A stretch of DNA of 64,000 nt from Paraburkholderia lacunae. GTDB lineage: Bacteria > Pseudomonadota > Gammaproteobacteria > Burkholderiales > Burkholderiaceae. This document shows, one piece after another, positions 6,862-15,632 of this stretch. Positions within the stretch are counted from its first letter, which is position 1, and each line of letters starts with the position of its first letter. The stretch lies in NCBI RefSeq assembly GCF_003353175.1, contig NZ_QHKS01000018.1, forward strand, positions 1 to 64,000, in the 5' to 3' direction. The translations under genes were made by a program, and so were the position numbers. The notes under the pieces are model-generated. The model did no database searches and was not told the origin of the DNA. It saw only the letters and a list, made by a program, of their open reading frames with translations.

Positions 6862-9558
6862 TTAGACGGTCATCGGGTTGGGTTTGGCGGGATCAAGGTT
6901 GTACTTCTTGAGCGCCTCGGCGACGACCTTGCGTTCGATCGTGCCTTCATCTGCCAGTGCATTCAACGCGGCAACCGTGACCCAGTAGCGGTCGACTTCG
7001 AAGAAGTGGCGCAGCTTTTCACGCGTGTCCGAACGGCCGTAGCCGTCCGTGCCCAGCACGACGAACTTGTGCGGCACGAACGCGCGGATCTGCTCGGTCA
7101 GCGCACGCACGTAGTCGGTCGAAGCGATCACCGGACCTTGTGCGTCCTTCAGCAGCTTCTCGACGTGCGAGAGCTTCTTTTCTTCCGTCGGGTGCAGCAG
7201 GTTCCAGCGCTGCACTTCGTGACCTTCGCGCGCGAGCTCGGTGAAGCTCGGCACGCTCCACAGATCGGCGGCGACGCCCCAGTCGTTTTTCAGCAGATCG
7301 GCAGCGGCGATCACTTCGTTGAAGATCGTGCCCGCGCCCATCAGTTGCACGCGCGGCGCCTTCCCGTCGGCTTCTGCCTTCTTGAACGAGTACATGCCCT
7401 TGATGATGTCGGACGCTACAGCATCGCCCTGCGGCATCGCCGGGTGCTCGTAGTTTTCGTTCATCACCGTGATGTAGTAGTACACGTCCTCCTGCTCGGC
7501 GACCATGCGGCGCAGACCGTCCTGCATGATGACCGCGAGTTCGTAACCGAAGGTCGGGTCATAGCTGATGCAGTTCGGCACCGAAGCGGCCCACAGCAGC
7601 GAGTGGCCGTCTTCGTGTTGCAGACCTTCGCCGTTCAGCGTCGTACGGCCGGCAGTGCCGCCCAGCAGGAAGCCGCGCGAGCGCATGTCGCCCGCCGCCC
7701 ATGCCAGGTCGCCGATACGCTGGAAGCCGAACATCGAGTAGAAGATGTAGAACGGGATCATGATCTCGCCGTGCGTCGAGTATGACGTCGCGGCTGCGAT
7801 CCAATCCGACATGCCGCCGGCTTCGTTGATGCCTTCCTGCAGGATCTGACCGGTTTCCGATTCACGGTAGAACATCAGCTGGTCGGAATCTTCCGGCACG
7901 TACTTCTGGCCGTCCTGATTCCAGATGCCGATCTGGCGGAACAGGCCTTCCATACCGAAGGTACGCGATTCGTCCGGCACGATCGGCACGACGCGCTTAC
8001 CGAGCGCCTTGTCTTTCAGCAGGATGTTCAGGATCCGCACGAACGCCATCGTCGTGGAGATCTCGCGGCCTTCGCCCGTGCCCTTCAGGAGCGGCTCGAA
8101 TGCCGACAGTTCCGGCACCGGCAGCGACTCCGCCTTCTGACGGCGCGCCGGCAGATAGCCACCCAGATCCTGGCGGCGGCTGCGCATGTACTCGAGTTCC
8201 TTCGAACCTTCTTCGAACTTGAGGTACGGCACGTTGACGATGTCTTCGTCGGAGATCGGCAGACGGAACTGGTCGCGGAATTTCTTCAGCTGATCCACCT
8301 GCATCTTCTTCTGCTGGTGGGTGATGTTCATTGCCTGACCGGCCTCGCCCATGCCGTAGCCCTTGATCGTCTTGGCGAGGATCACGGTCGGCTGGCCCTT
8401 CGTGTTGGTGGCTTCCGAAAACGCGGCGTAGATCTTGTGCGGATCGTGGCCGCCGCGGTTCAGGTTCCAGATGTCCTCGTCGGACCAGTCGGCAACCAGC
8501 GCCTTCAGTTCCGGCGAGTTGAAGAAGTGCTCGCGAACGTACGCGCCCGATTCCGATTTGTACGTCTGATATTCGCCGTCGACGACTTCCATCATCCGGC
8601 GCATCAGCGCGCCCGACTTGTCGCGCTGGAACAACGCATCCCAGCGGCTGCCCCAGATCACCTTGATGACGTTCCAGCCGGCGCCGCGGAATTCGCTTTC
8701 GAGTTCCTGGATGATCTTGCCGTTACCGCGCACCGGGCCATCCAGGCGCTGCAGGTTGCAGTTGATCACGAACACGAGGTTGTCGAGCCGTTCGCGGCCG
8801 GCCATGCCAATTGCGCCAAGCGATTCCGGTTCATCCGTTTCGCCGTCGCCGAGGAAGGCCCAGACCTTGCGGCCGTCGGTCTTCGCGATGCCGCGCGCCT
8901 GCATGTACTTCATGAAGCGCGCCTGATAGATCGCCATGATCGGGCCAAGGCCCATCGAGACGGTCGGGAATTGCCAGAAGTCCGGCATCAGCCACGGATG
9001 CGGATACGACGAGATGCCCTCGCCGCCCACTTCCTGACGGAAGTTGTCGAGCTGGTTTTCGCTCAGACGGCCGAGCAGAAATGCGCGCGAGTACACGCCC
9101 GGCGACGAGTGCCCCTGCACGAACACGAGGTCGCCGCCATGTTTATCCGACGGCGCATGCCAGAAATGGTTGTAGCCGACGTCGTACAGCGTGGCGGCCG
9201 ACGCGAACGATGCGATGTGGCCGCCGACATTCGTGTCCTTGCCGGCGCGCAGCACCATTGCGATGGCGTTCCAGCGCGTGTACGAGCGAATGCGGTGTTC
9301 AAGATCCTGGTCGCCGGGAATCGGCGCCTGGCGCGTGACCGGGATCGTGTTGATGTACGGGGTGTTGGCGGAGAACGGCAGATGTTCGCCGTGCACGCGG
9401 GCAAATTCGATTTGCTTTTCGATGAGGTAGTGAGCGCGGTCAGGGCCCACAGCAGAAATCACGCCATCCAGCGCTTCCAGCCATTCGCCGGTTTCCTGGG
9501 GATCGTCGTCTTTTTCGGCGGCGACATATTTCATGACTTCGTCGGGTACAGCGGACAT
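6862..9558 (-). CDS. aceE: Pyruvate dehydrogenase E1 component, homodimeric type
   Basis: The thiamine-diphosphate enzyme that decarboxylates pyruvate and acetylates the E2 lipoyl groups. The 898-aa product has the usual AceE length. The ThDP/Mg motif GDGE begins at 237 and ends with the NCN at 266-268; conserved AceE blocks such as GHSSPGVYSRAF (149-160) are present. The ATG at 9558 is chosen over an upstream in-frame start because AGGAGA lies just before it and the family N-terminus begins there. First gene of the operon, transcribed from the promoter at 9635-9664 and divergent from a FixLJ-like pair. Confidence 0.96.
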   Translation of the reverse strand: MSAVPDEVMKYVAAEKDDDPQETGEWLEALDGVISAVGPDRAHYLIEKQIEFARVHGEHLPFSANTPYINTIPVTRQAPIPGDQDLEHRIRSYTRWNAIAMVLRAGKDTNVGGHIASFASAATLYDVGYNHFWHAPSDKHGGDLVFVQGHSSPGVYSRAFLLGRLSENQLDNFRQEVGGEGISSYPHPWLMPDFWQFPTVSMGLGPIMAIYQARFMKYMQARGIAKTDGRKVWAFLGDGETDEPESLGAIGMAGRERLDNLVFVINCNLQRLDGPVRGNGKIIQELESEFRGAGWNVIKVIWGSRWDALFQRDKSGALMRRMMEVVDGEYQTYKSESGAYVREHFFNSPELKALVADWSDEDIWNLNRGGHDPHKIYAAFSEATNTKGQPTVILAKTIKGYGMGEAGQAMNITHQQKKMQVDQLKKFRDQFRLPISDEDIVNVPYLKFEEGSKELEYMRSRRQDLGGYLPARRQKAESLPVPELSAFEPLLKGTGEGREISTTMAFVRILNILLKDKALGKRVVPIVPDESRTFGMEGLFRQIGIWNQDGQKYVPEDSDQLMFYRESETGQILQEGINEAGGMSDWIAAATSYSTHGEIMIPFYIFYSMFGFQRIGDLAWAAGDMRSRGFLLGGTAGRTTLNGEGLQHEDGHSLLWAASVPNCISYDPTFGYELAVIMQDGLRRMVAEQEDVYYYITVMNENYEHPAMPQGDAVASDIIKGMYSFKKAEADGKAPRVQLMGAGTIFNEVIAAADLLKNDWGVAADLWSVPSFTELAREGHEVQRWNLLHPTEEKKLSHVEKLLKDAQGPVIASTDYVRALTEQIRAFVPHKFVVLGTDGYGRSDTREKLRHFFEVDRYWVTVAALNALADEGTIERKVVAEALKKYNLDPAKPNPMTV

Positions 9559-9634
9559 GCTCGTCTCCTGGATATAGAGGAACGCTCTTTGGACAGACGA
9601 CGCGGACGAAGCACGGCCGCGGCAGCTTCGGCCG

Positions 9635-9664
9635 ATTGTAATAAGGGTCCCGACGTCCGCGCAA
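9635..9664 (-). promoter_or_regulatory. Probable aceE operon promoter
   Basis: On the minus strand TTGCGC (9664-9659), an 18-bp spacer and TACAAT (9640-9635), with a predicted start near 9628 and a leader of about 70 nt. Confidence 0.6.
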
Positions 9665-9676
9665 CAAGATTTTCGA

Positions 9677-9699
9677 ATTACGAGATCACTTCTCATAAT
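9677..9699. promoter_or_regulatory. Imperfect palindrome upstream of the aceE promoter
   Basis: ATTACGAGA (9677-9685), 5 nt, TCTCATAAT (9691-9699); eight of nine positions are complementary. It lies about 50-70 bp upstream of the predicted aceE start, an activator-like position, and between aceE and the divergent two-component genes. The bound protein is unknown; it does not resemble the Escherichia coli PdhR site. Confidence 0.4.
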
Positions 9700-9820
9700 G
9701 CGGAAAATTGCTGCGGCGCACCCTGATCTGACTGCCGATCGACGGATACGTTGGCTAGTTTGCGCCGGTTATCGTGACTTTCAGCGCTTTTTTGCGCCAT
9801 TTTCGAGTGACACGCTGCGC

Positions 9821-9826
9821 TACAAT
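9821..9826 (+). promoter_or_regulatory. Candidate -10 element of the sensor kinase gene
   Basis: TACAAT ends 7 nt before the ATG at 9834. If it is used, transcription starts at or next to the start codon, giving a leaderless or nearly leaderless mRNA. No good -35 element is visible. Confidence 0.4.
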
Positions 9827-9833
9827 GCCACGC

Positions 9834-12350
9834 ATGTTGACCGAACGGCTTTTCGCACGCTCGGCGCGCACCGCCGGTTCGCCTGCGGATTCGACGCCGT
9901 CCTCCCGCTGGCACCATGGACCATGGTGGTCGAACTCCTATTTGCTGACGCCGCTCCTGTCGATCCTGGTTTTCCTGGTCGTCATGAGCCTGATTCTGTG
10001 GAGCCTGAACCGGCGCGAACAGCAGCAGCAGGAAGACACCCTCTACCGTAACGTCGCGTGGGCACAGCAGCAGATCCGCCTGTCCATGACGGGCGCGCAG
10101 GAACAGATCCAGGCGCTCGCCCGCGACCTCGCCGCCGGCCATTCGGACCCGCATTCGTTCCAGGTGTCTACCACGGACATCATGCAGGGGCATCCCGAAA
10201 TCCTCTACATGAACTGGTACACGAGCCAGCAGCAGCCGCGCTGGCCCAATACCGCACTGCCGGTGTTCGGCCAGCGGCTTGCCAAACCGAACGATTCGCA
10301 GATGGACGAGGCCGTCAAAGCCGCGTTCGCCGAGGCGCGCAGCACGCGCCGCCAGGTGTACTCGCCGCTCATTTACGACGACCTGCGCAACGGCTACATC
10401 ACGCTGCAAACGCCGGTGTACCGCGACCGTGACTTCCTCGGCACGATTGCTGCTGTGTTCTCGGTGGAAGGGATCCTGAAGCACGACATTCCGCCCGAGC
10501 TGTCGGCCAAATACAAGATCTCGATCATCGACGTGAACAACCGCGAGTTGACCACCACGTCGACCCGCCCGCGCCTGCCGCGCGACATGTTCTACGACCT
10601 GCCGCTCGACCCGCCGGGCCAGGGCGTTTCGGTGCGCGTCTACGCGTTCCCGCAGCTGACCAACTTCACCAACAACACGCTGGTCTGGCTGGTGGCCGGG
10701 CTGTCGTGCTTCGTGTTGTGGAGTCTGTGGAGCCTGTGGAAACACACGCGGCAGCGCTTCGAAGCGCAGCAGGCGCTGTACGCCGAAGCCTTCTTTCGCC
10801 GCGCGATGGAAAACTCGGTGTTGATCGGCATGCGCGTGCTCGACATGCATGGCCGCATTACCCACGTCAATCCGGCGTTTTGCCGCATGACCGGCTGGGA
10901 CGAAAGCGATCTGGTCGGCAAAAATGCGCCGTTCGCCTACTGGCCGCGCGACGCCTACCCCGAGATGCAGCGCCAGCTCGACATGACCTTGCGCGGCAAG
11001 GCGCCCTCCTCGGGTTTCGAGTTGCGCGTGCGCCGCAAGGACGGCTCGCTGTTTCACGCACGTCTCTATGTCTCGCCGCTGATCGACAGCTCGGGCCGCC
11101 AGACCGGCTGGATGTCGTCGATGACGGACATCACCGAGCCGAAACGCGCGCGCGAGGAACTCGCGGCCGCGCACGAGCGCTTCACCACCGTGCTCGAAAG
11201 CCTCGACGCCGCCGTCTCGGTGCTGGCCGCCGACGAGGCCGAACTGCTGTTCGCCAACCGCTACTATCGCCACCTCTTCGGCATCCGCCCGGACGGTCAT
11301 CTGGAATTGGCGGGCGGCGGGTTCGATAGCGCGCAGGCGTCGTCCGATTCGATCGATATGGTGGATGCCTATGCGGGCCTGCCTGCCGCCGCGTTGACCG
11401 AAAGCACCGCCGACGCACAGGAAATCTATGTGCAAAGCATCCAGAAATGGTTCGAAGTGCGCCGTCAGTACATTCAATGGGTGGACGGCCACCTCGCGCA
11501 GATGCAGATCGCGACCGACATCACCACGCGCAAGCAGGCTCAGGAACTCTCGCGTCAGCAGGACGAGAAGCTGCAGTTCACCAGCCGCCTGATGACGATG
11601 GGCGAAATGGCGTCGTCGCTGGCTCACGAACTGAATCAACCGCTCGCCGCCATCAATAACTATTGCTCCGGAACCGTGGCACTGGTTAAATCCGGTCGAA
11701 CGACGCCTGACAATCTGTTGCCCGTGCTCGAGAAGACCGCGCAACAGGCGGTGCGGGCCGGCATGATCATCAAGCGCATCCGCGAGTTCGTCAAACGCAG
11801 CGAGCCGAAACGGCAAGCCACGCGCGTGGCCGATATCGTCGCGGACGCGGTGGGTCTGGCCGAAATCGAAACGCGCAAGCGACGCATTCGCATCGTCACC
11901 GATCTGCGCTCGCGCCTGCCGGTGATCTATGTCGACCCGGTACTGATCGAGCAGGTGCTGGTCAACCTGCTAAAGAACGGTGCCGAAGCGATGGCCGAAG
12001 CACGGCCGAACGCGGTCGATCCGGTGATTCGCGTGGTCGTGCGGCTGGAGAGCGGGTTTGTCTGCATCAGCGTCGTCGACCAGGGACCGGGCGTCGACGA
12101 AGCAACAGCCGAGCGGCTGTTCGAACCGTTTTACAGCACCAAGTCCGACGGTATGGGCATGGGGCTGAACATTTGCCGTTCGATTATCGAATCGCACCGC
12201 GGCCGCTTGTGGGTGGTGAACAACGTCGAATCTGACGGCCACATCACAGGCGCCACGTTCCATTGCAGTCTGCCTATTGGAGAGCCTGACGGCCCGAGCA
12301 ACGGCGGGTCAGAGGCGCCGACACCACAAACCGTTACGGGAGAGCTATGA
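9834..12350 (+). CDS. PAS-domain membrane sensor histidine kinase (FixL/DctS-like)
   Basis: An inner-membrane sensor kinase of 838 aa. A transmembrane helix (about 36-58) is followed by an extracytoplasmic sensor region of roughly 220 residues and a second helix (about 280-302). One clear PAS domain begins near 322 (ITHVNPAFCRMTGWDESDLV) and a second PAS-like stretch near 445. The HisKA domain has phospho-acceptor His598 in HELNQPL, the class found in FixL, DctB and TodS kinases. The HATPase domain shows NLLKNGAEAM, DQGPG and GMGLNICRSI motifs. ATG 9834 is chosen because the TACAAT promoter element lies just upstream. Its last 4 bp overlap the response regulator gene, so the pair is translationally coupled. 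The signal is unknown; the PAS domains show no obvious haem motif. Confidence 0.85.
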   Translation: MLTERLFARSARTAGSPADSTPSSRWHHGPWWSNSYLLTPLLSILVFLVVMSLILWSLNRREQQQQEDTLYRNVAWAQQQIRLSMTGAQEQIQALARDLAAGHSDPHSFQVSTTDIMQGHPEILYMNWYTSQQQPRWPNTALPVFGQRLAKPNDSQMDEAVKAAFAEARSTRRQVYSPLIYDDLRNGYITLQTPVYRDRDFLGTIAAVFSVEGILKHDIPPELSAKYKISIIDVNNRELTTTSTRPRLPRDMFYDLPLDPPGQGVSVRVYAFPQLTNFTNNTLVWLVAGLSCFVLWSLWSLWKHTRQRFEAQQALYAEAFFRRAMENSVLIGMRVLDMHGRITHVNPAFCRMTGWDESDLVGKNAPFAYWPRDAYPEMQRQLDMTLRGKAPSSGFELRVRRKDGSLFHARLYVSPLIDSSGRQTGWMSSMTDITEPKRAREELAAAHERFTTVLESLDAAVSVLAADEAELLFANRYYRHLFGIRPDGHLELAGGGFDSAQASSDSIDMVDAYAGLPAAALTESTADAQEIYVQSIQKWFEVRRQYIQWVDGHLAQMQIATDITTRKQAQELSRQQDEKLQFTSRLMTMGEMASSLAHELNQPLAAINNYCSGTVALVKSGRTTPDNLLPVLEKTAQQAVRAGMIIKRIREFVKRSEPKRQATRVADIVADAVGLAEIETRKRRIRIVTDLRSRLPVIYVDPVLIEQVLVNLLKNGAEAMAEARPNAVDPVIRVVVRLESGFVCISVVDQGPGVDEATAERLFEPFYSTKSDGMGMGLNICRSIIESHRGRLWVVNNVESDGHITGATFHCSLPIGEPDGPSNGGSEAPTPQTVTGEL

Positions 12351-12991
12351 ACAGCCCAGTCACCACACAGGAAACTGTCTTTGTCGTCGACGACGACGAG
12401 GCCGTGCGAGATTCGCTGCGCTGGCTGCTGGAGGCGAACGGCTACCGCGTGCAATGCTTCTCCAGCGCCGAGCAGTTCATCGACGCCTGGCAACCGCATC
12501 AGCACCCTGGCCAGATCGCGTGTCTGATTCTCGATGTGCGGATGTCCGGCATGAGCGGGCTCGAGTTGCAGGAACGCCTGATCGCCGACAACGCGTCGCT
12601 GCCGATCATCTTCGTGACGGGTCACGGCGACGTGCCGATGGCGGTGTCGACGATGAAAAAAGGCGCAATGGACTTTATCGAAAAACCGTTCGACGAAGCC
12701 GAGTTGCGCAAGCTGGTCGAGCGCATGCTCGACAAGGCGCGCAGCGAAAGCACCAGCGTGCAGCAACAACGTGCCGCCGCCGAGCGTCTGGGCAAGCTGA
12801 CCGCGCGTGAACATCAGGTGCTCGAGCGCATCATCGCGGGCCGCCTGAACAAGCAGATCGCCGACGATCTCGGCATCAGCATCAAGACGGTTGAAGCACA
12901 CCGCGCGAACATCATGGAAAAGCTCAACGTCAACACGGTCGCCGATCTGCTGCGACTCGCGTTGTCGAACAAGCCGCAGCAGGCGCAATGA
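12347..12991 (+). CDS. FixJ/TtrR-family response regulator (LuxR-type HTH)
   Basis: A DNA-binding response regulator of 214 aa, partner of the kinase before it. The receiver domain (about 10-125) has the acidic pocket DDDE at 15-18, phospho-acceptor Asp63 (LILDVRMSG), Thr in VTGHG and Lys in EKPF. The LuxR/GerE helix-turn-helix follows (about 146-205, LTAREHQVLERIIAGRLNKQ and SIKTVEAHRANIMEKL). The start overlaps the kinase stop (ATGA). A plausible nearby target is the divergent pyruvate dehydrogenase promoter with its palindrome, but that is inference from position only. Confidence 0.9.
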   Translation: MNSPVTTQETVFVVDDDEAVRDSLRWLLEANGYRVQCFSSAEQFIDAWQPHQHPGQIACLILDVRMSGMSGLELQERLIADNASLPIIFVTGHGDVPMAVSTMKKGAMDFIEKPFDEAELRKLVERMLDKARSESTSVQQQRAAAERLGKLTAREHQVLERIIAGRLNKQIADDLGISIKTVEAHRANIMEKLNVNTVADLLRLALSNKPQQAQ

Positions 12992-13040
12992 GTACGACAA
13001 GCGCTGCACGCTTCACCTGAACGCCTCTGAGGTGTGACGC

Positions 13041-13064
13041 GGCCGGACTGTCAACAGTCCGGCC
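13041..13064 (+). terminator. Terminator-like hairpin after the response regulator
   Basis: A perfect 10-bp stem (13041-13050/13055-13064) with a TCAA loop. No T-run follows, so it may be a weak terminator or a 3'-end stabiliser. Confidence 0.5.
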
Positions 13065-13077
13065 CGCCCCTGCTGTT

Positions 13078-13144
13078 CCGCTTCTCCGCTTCTCCGCTTC
13101 TCCGCTTCTCCGCTTCTCCGCTTCTCCGCTTCTCCGCTTCTCCG
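13078..13144. repeat. Octanucleotide microsatellite, (CCGCTTCT)8
   Basis: Eight perfect head-to-tail copies of CCGCTTCT (13078-13141) plus a 3-bp partial copy. Perfect repeats of this length are prone to slippage during replication. It lies between the response regulator and folD. Confidence 0.95.
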
Positions 13145-13367
13145 GTCGCGCTTTCTACCGCATGCAGCGACGGCGAGCCGCATGGTTCGACACATCGCCA
13201 TCAAACCGTTCGATCCGGATGACTCCTGGCAGCCGGTGCAGCAGTAAGCGCACAACCGGCGGGTCGATAGCTGGCCATAGCGTCGAGTGGCCTTGAGCAG
13301 CCTTGAGTGCCCTTGAGTGGCATTACGAGCGCGCGCGGCGCCGCGCGGCACGCGAGGGCCGCGCCGG

Positions 13368-13373
13368 TATAAT
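13368..13373 (+). promoter_or_regulatory. Candidate folD promoter (-10 element)
   Basis: A consensus TATAAT hexamer in very GC-rich DNA, 148 bp before the folD ATG. No recognisable -35 box lies at the usual spacing. Confidence 0.5.
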
Positions 13374-13521
13374 GTTGGACTTCGCAGCGGCGCGCGTCTT
13401 TCCGATTCGCGCCGCGCGCTTTTCCAGAACCGACAGGCTCGCGGAAAAAGCGCCGCCAGGCGAGCTGTGAGCCAGCACGCCAGCGTTGTCCCGCTTTCCA
13501 AACCGCCCATCTCGACCGACC

Positions 13522-14379
13522 ATGACTGCCAAACTGATCGACGGCCTAGCCCTTTCCAAGACCCTGCGCGCCGACGTCGCCGCGCGCGCCGCCGCCCTCA
13601 CCGCCCGCGGCCATCAGCCGGGCCTCGCCGTGGTGCTGGTCGGCGACAATCCCGCCAGCGAAGTGTACGTGCGCAACAAGGTCAAGGCATGCCACGACAA
13701 CGGCCTCGGTTCGTCGTTCGACCGCTATCCGGCCGACTTGCCGGAAGCCGATCTGCTCGCGCGCATCGACGAATTGAACCGCGATCCGCGCATCCACGGC
13801 ATTCTGGTGCAGCTGCCGCTGCCGCCGCATATCGACAGCCACAAGGTGATCGAGGCAATCGCCCGGGAAAAGGACGTCGACGGTTTTCACGTCGCCAATG
13901 CCGGTGCGCTGATGACCGGTCAACCGCTGTTCCGTCCGTGCACGCCATACGGCGTGATGAAAATGCTGGCCGCGTACGAGATTGCGCTGAAAGGCGCGAA
14001 CGCGGTGGTGATCGGCCGCTCGAACATCGTCGGCAAGCCGATGGCGCTGCTGCTGCTCGAAGCCGGCGCGACCGTCACGATCTGCCATAGCAAGACGCGC
14101 GATCTGGCCGCCCATACGCGCAACGCCGACGTGGTGGTCGCCGCCACCGGCTTGCACAACATTCTCACCGCGGACATGGTGAAGCCGGGCGCAGCCGTGA
14201 TCGACGTCGGCATGAATCGCGACGAGACCGGCAAGCTGTGCGGCGACGTCGATTTCGCGGGCGTTAAGGAAGTGGCCGGCTACATTACGCCGGTACCCGG
14301 CGGCGTCGGTCCGATGACCATCACGATGCTGCTCGTCAATACGATCGAAGCTGCAGAACGCGAAGCCGCGAAAGCTTAA
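13522..14379 (+). CDS. folD: Methylenetetrahydrofolate dehydrogenase / cyclohydrolase
   Basis: A bifunctional cytosolic enzyme interconverting 5,10-methylene-, methenyl- and 10-formyl-tetrahydrofolate with NADP. The 285-aa length is standard. The catalytic YxxxK motif is at Tyr49-Lys53 (YVRNK), and the family blocks HGILVQLPLP, DGFHVANAGAL and PVPGGVGPMTI are all present. The ATG at 13522 is preferred to an earlier in-frame ATG at 13486 because the family begins there. The gene stands alone with its own terminator. Confidence 0.95.
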   Translation: MTAKLIDGLALSKTLRADVAARAAALTARGHQPGLAVVLVGDNPASEVYVRNKVKACHDNGLGSSFDRYPADLPEADLLARIDELNRDPRIHGILVQLPLPPHIDSHKVIEAIAREKDVDGFHVANAGALMTGQPLFRPCTPYGVMKMLAAYEIALKGANAVVIGRSNIVGKPMALLLLEAGATVTICHSKTRDLAAHTRNADVVVAATGLHNILTADMVKPGAAVIDVGMNRDETGKLCGDVDFAGVKEVAGYITPVPGGVGPMTITMLLVNTIEAAEREAAKA

Positions 14380-14399
14380 ACGCAACAAAACGGCGCAAC

Positions 14400-14426
14400 G
14401 CCGGCGAAACGCTTTCGCCGGCTTTT
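14400..14426 (+). terminator. folD terminator
   Basis: A perfect 10-bp stem (14400-14409/14413-14422) with a 3-nt loop, followed by TTTT. Confidence 0.75.
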
Positions 14427-14516
14427 AAGGCAGTTTTCGAGGCCGCTTTTAAGGCGGTTTTCATGGCCTGATCCATCGGCATCGAATCGCGCCGCTCAAC
14501 AACGCCCCCGACACCC

Positions 14517-15632
14517 TCAACGAGCGACGCGATCGCGTGCAGAGATGCCGGAGCCTAGCGGCGTATCCGAGCGCGCAAGACGCCGCCGACACCATTTCAG
14601 CACCGGCCGCTCCACGAAGTGCCACGACAGCGCCGCGCACAAAAGGATAAACGGCGCGGCAAGCAGCACGGCCGTCACATGGCTCAGTTGCGGCGCGAGG
14701 CTCGCGACACACTGCTGCATCATGAAGCCATACAGATAGATCCCGTACGAGTAATCGTGGCGCGGCACGAAACGATGCAGGAGCGGTGTCGTGCCCACCC
14801 ACAGCGCGCCGTACACGAAGGCCAGATAGAACAGCAGCTGAGCGCCGGCGGTATCGCGGAACACGAGAAAAACCATCGCCAGCGTGAGGGCCATCAGCCC
14901 GTTGATGTCGATCCGTTCACGCCAGCCGTACAGCAGCATCCCGACCATGAAAAACGGCTCAGGCCAGAACGAATAGCCGCCGGGCGTTTCGCTGAAATCA
15001 CGCAGACCGATCTGCAGATGCGGCACATGCACGCGAAACACGAACGCGGCGCAACCGAGCGCCACGGCCAGCACGATGCCGCGCGGGTTCGACAGCAGTC
15101 CCAGCATACCGGTCACGAGCACGATCAGATAGCAGCGCACTTCGAGCGGCAACGTCCACAGCGGCGCGCAAACGTCGAAGACAAAACGGTTGTGCTCGAA
15201 CACGCCGGGCAGCACCCAGCCGGTTTTCAGCACGATGGTCGAGAAGTTGTCCAGATTGGCCCACGTCACGCTGGAGGCAAAATAGTCGCGCAGCGGCAGC
15301 GTCGTGAAGAGCGGCCCGATCAGCAGCACCGTCACCAGCGAGCCGCCCGCCACGGCCGGCCACAAGCGCGCGATGCGCAACGCCACGAAACGAGGCACCG
15401 AGCGTTGCCGGTCGAAGCTGGCGGTCACCAGCATGCCGCTCAGCAAAAAGAACGCGTAGACGCCAAGCGCCCCGAAACCGTCGAAGCCGAGCGCGTTCTG
15501 GACCCAATCGGTCGTGCCGTCGGGCGCTTGCAGCAGATACGAATGGCCGTACACCACGGCGATGGCGGCAAGAAGCCGCACGAGGTCGAAATTGTTGCCG
15601 TTGCGCGATAGAGCGTGCGAAAGCGGATTCAT
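14517..15632 (-). CDS. Acyltransferase 3 family membrane protein (OafA-like)
   Basis: An integral inner-membrane O-acyltransferase of 371 aa that probably acetylates a surface polysaccharide. The N-terminus NNFDLVRLLAAIAVVYGHS carries the characteristic FDLVRLLAA-x-VVYGH motif with the catalytic-type His. Several further hydrophobic segments follow, and it ends with the conserved SWHFVERPVLKW motif. The ATG at 15632 has AGAGG just upstream; an earlier in-frame start at 15695 lacks one. It stands alone, with no glycosyltransferase neighbours, so the substrate cannot be told from context. Confidence 0.85.
   Translation of the reverse strand: MNPLSHALSRNGNNFDLVRLLAAIAVVYGHSYLLQAPDGTTDWVQNALGFDGFGALGVYAFFLLSGMLVTASFDRQRSVPRFVALRIARLWPAVAGGSLVTVLLIGPLFTTLPLRDYFASSVTWANLDNFSTIVLKTGWVLPGVFEHNRFVFDVCAPLWTLPLEVRCYLIVLVTGMLGLLSNPRGIVLAVALGCAAFVFRVHVPHLQIGLRDFSETPGGYSFWPEPFFMVGMLLYGWRERIDINGLMALTLAMVFLVFRDTAGAQLLFYLAFVYGALWVGTTPLLHRFVPRHDYSYGIYLYGFMMQQCVASLAPQLSHVTAVLLAAPFILLCAALSWHFVERPVLKWCRRRLARSDTPLGSGISARDRVAR

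Larger units (their letters stand above)
12992..13521. other. Intergenic region with hairpin, microsatellite and folD promoter
   Basis: A 530-bp stretch without a supported gene. From left to right it holds the response-regulator hairpin, the 8-bp tandem repeat, three 10-bp copies of CCTTGAGNNN (13291-13320) and the folD -10 element. Open frames crossing the microsatellite on both strands are artefacts of its low complexity. Confidence 0.7.

Noticed and set aside
9693..11816. A 707-codon open frame antisense to the sensor kinase
   Set aside because: Shadow frame; composition rich in Arg/His and no domain. The plus strand carries clear PAS and kinase motifs.
13013..13510. A 165-aa minus-strand frame with RRSGEAEK repeats
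   Set aside because: The repeat peptide is only the translated octanucleotide microsatellite; no start signal.
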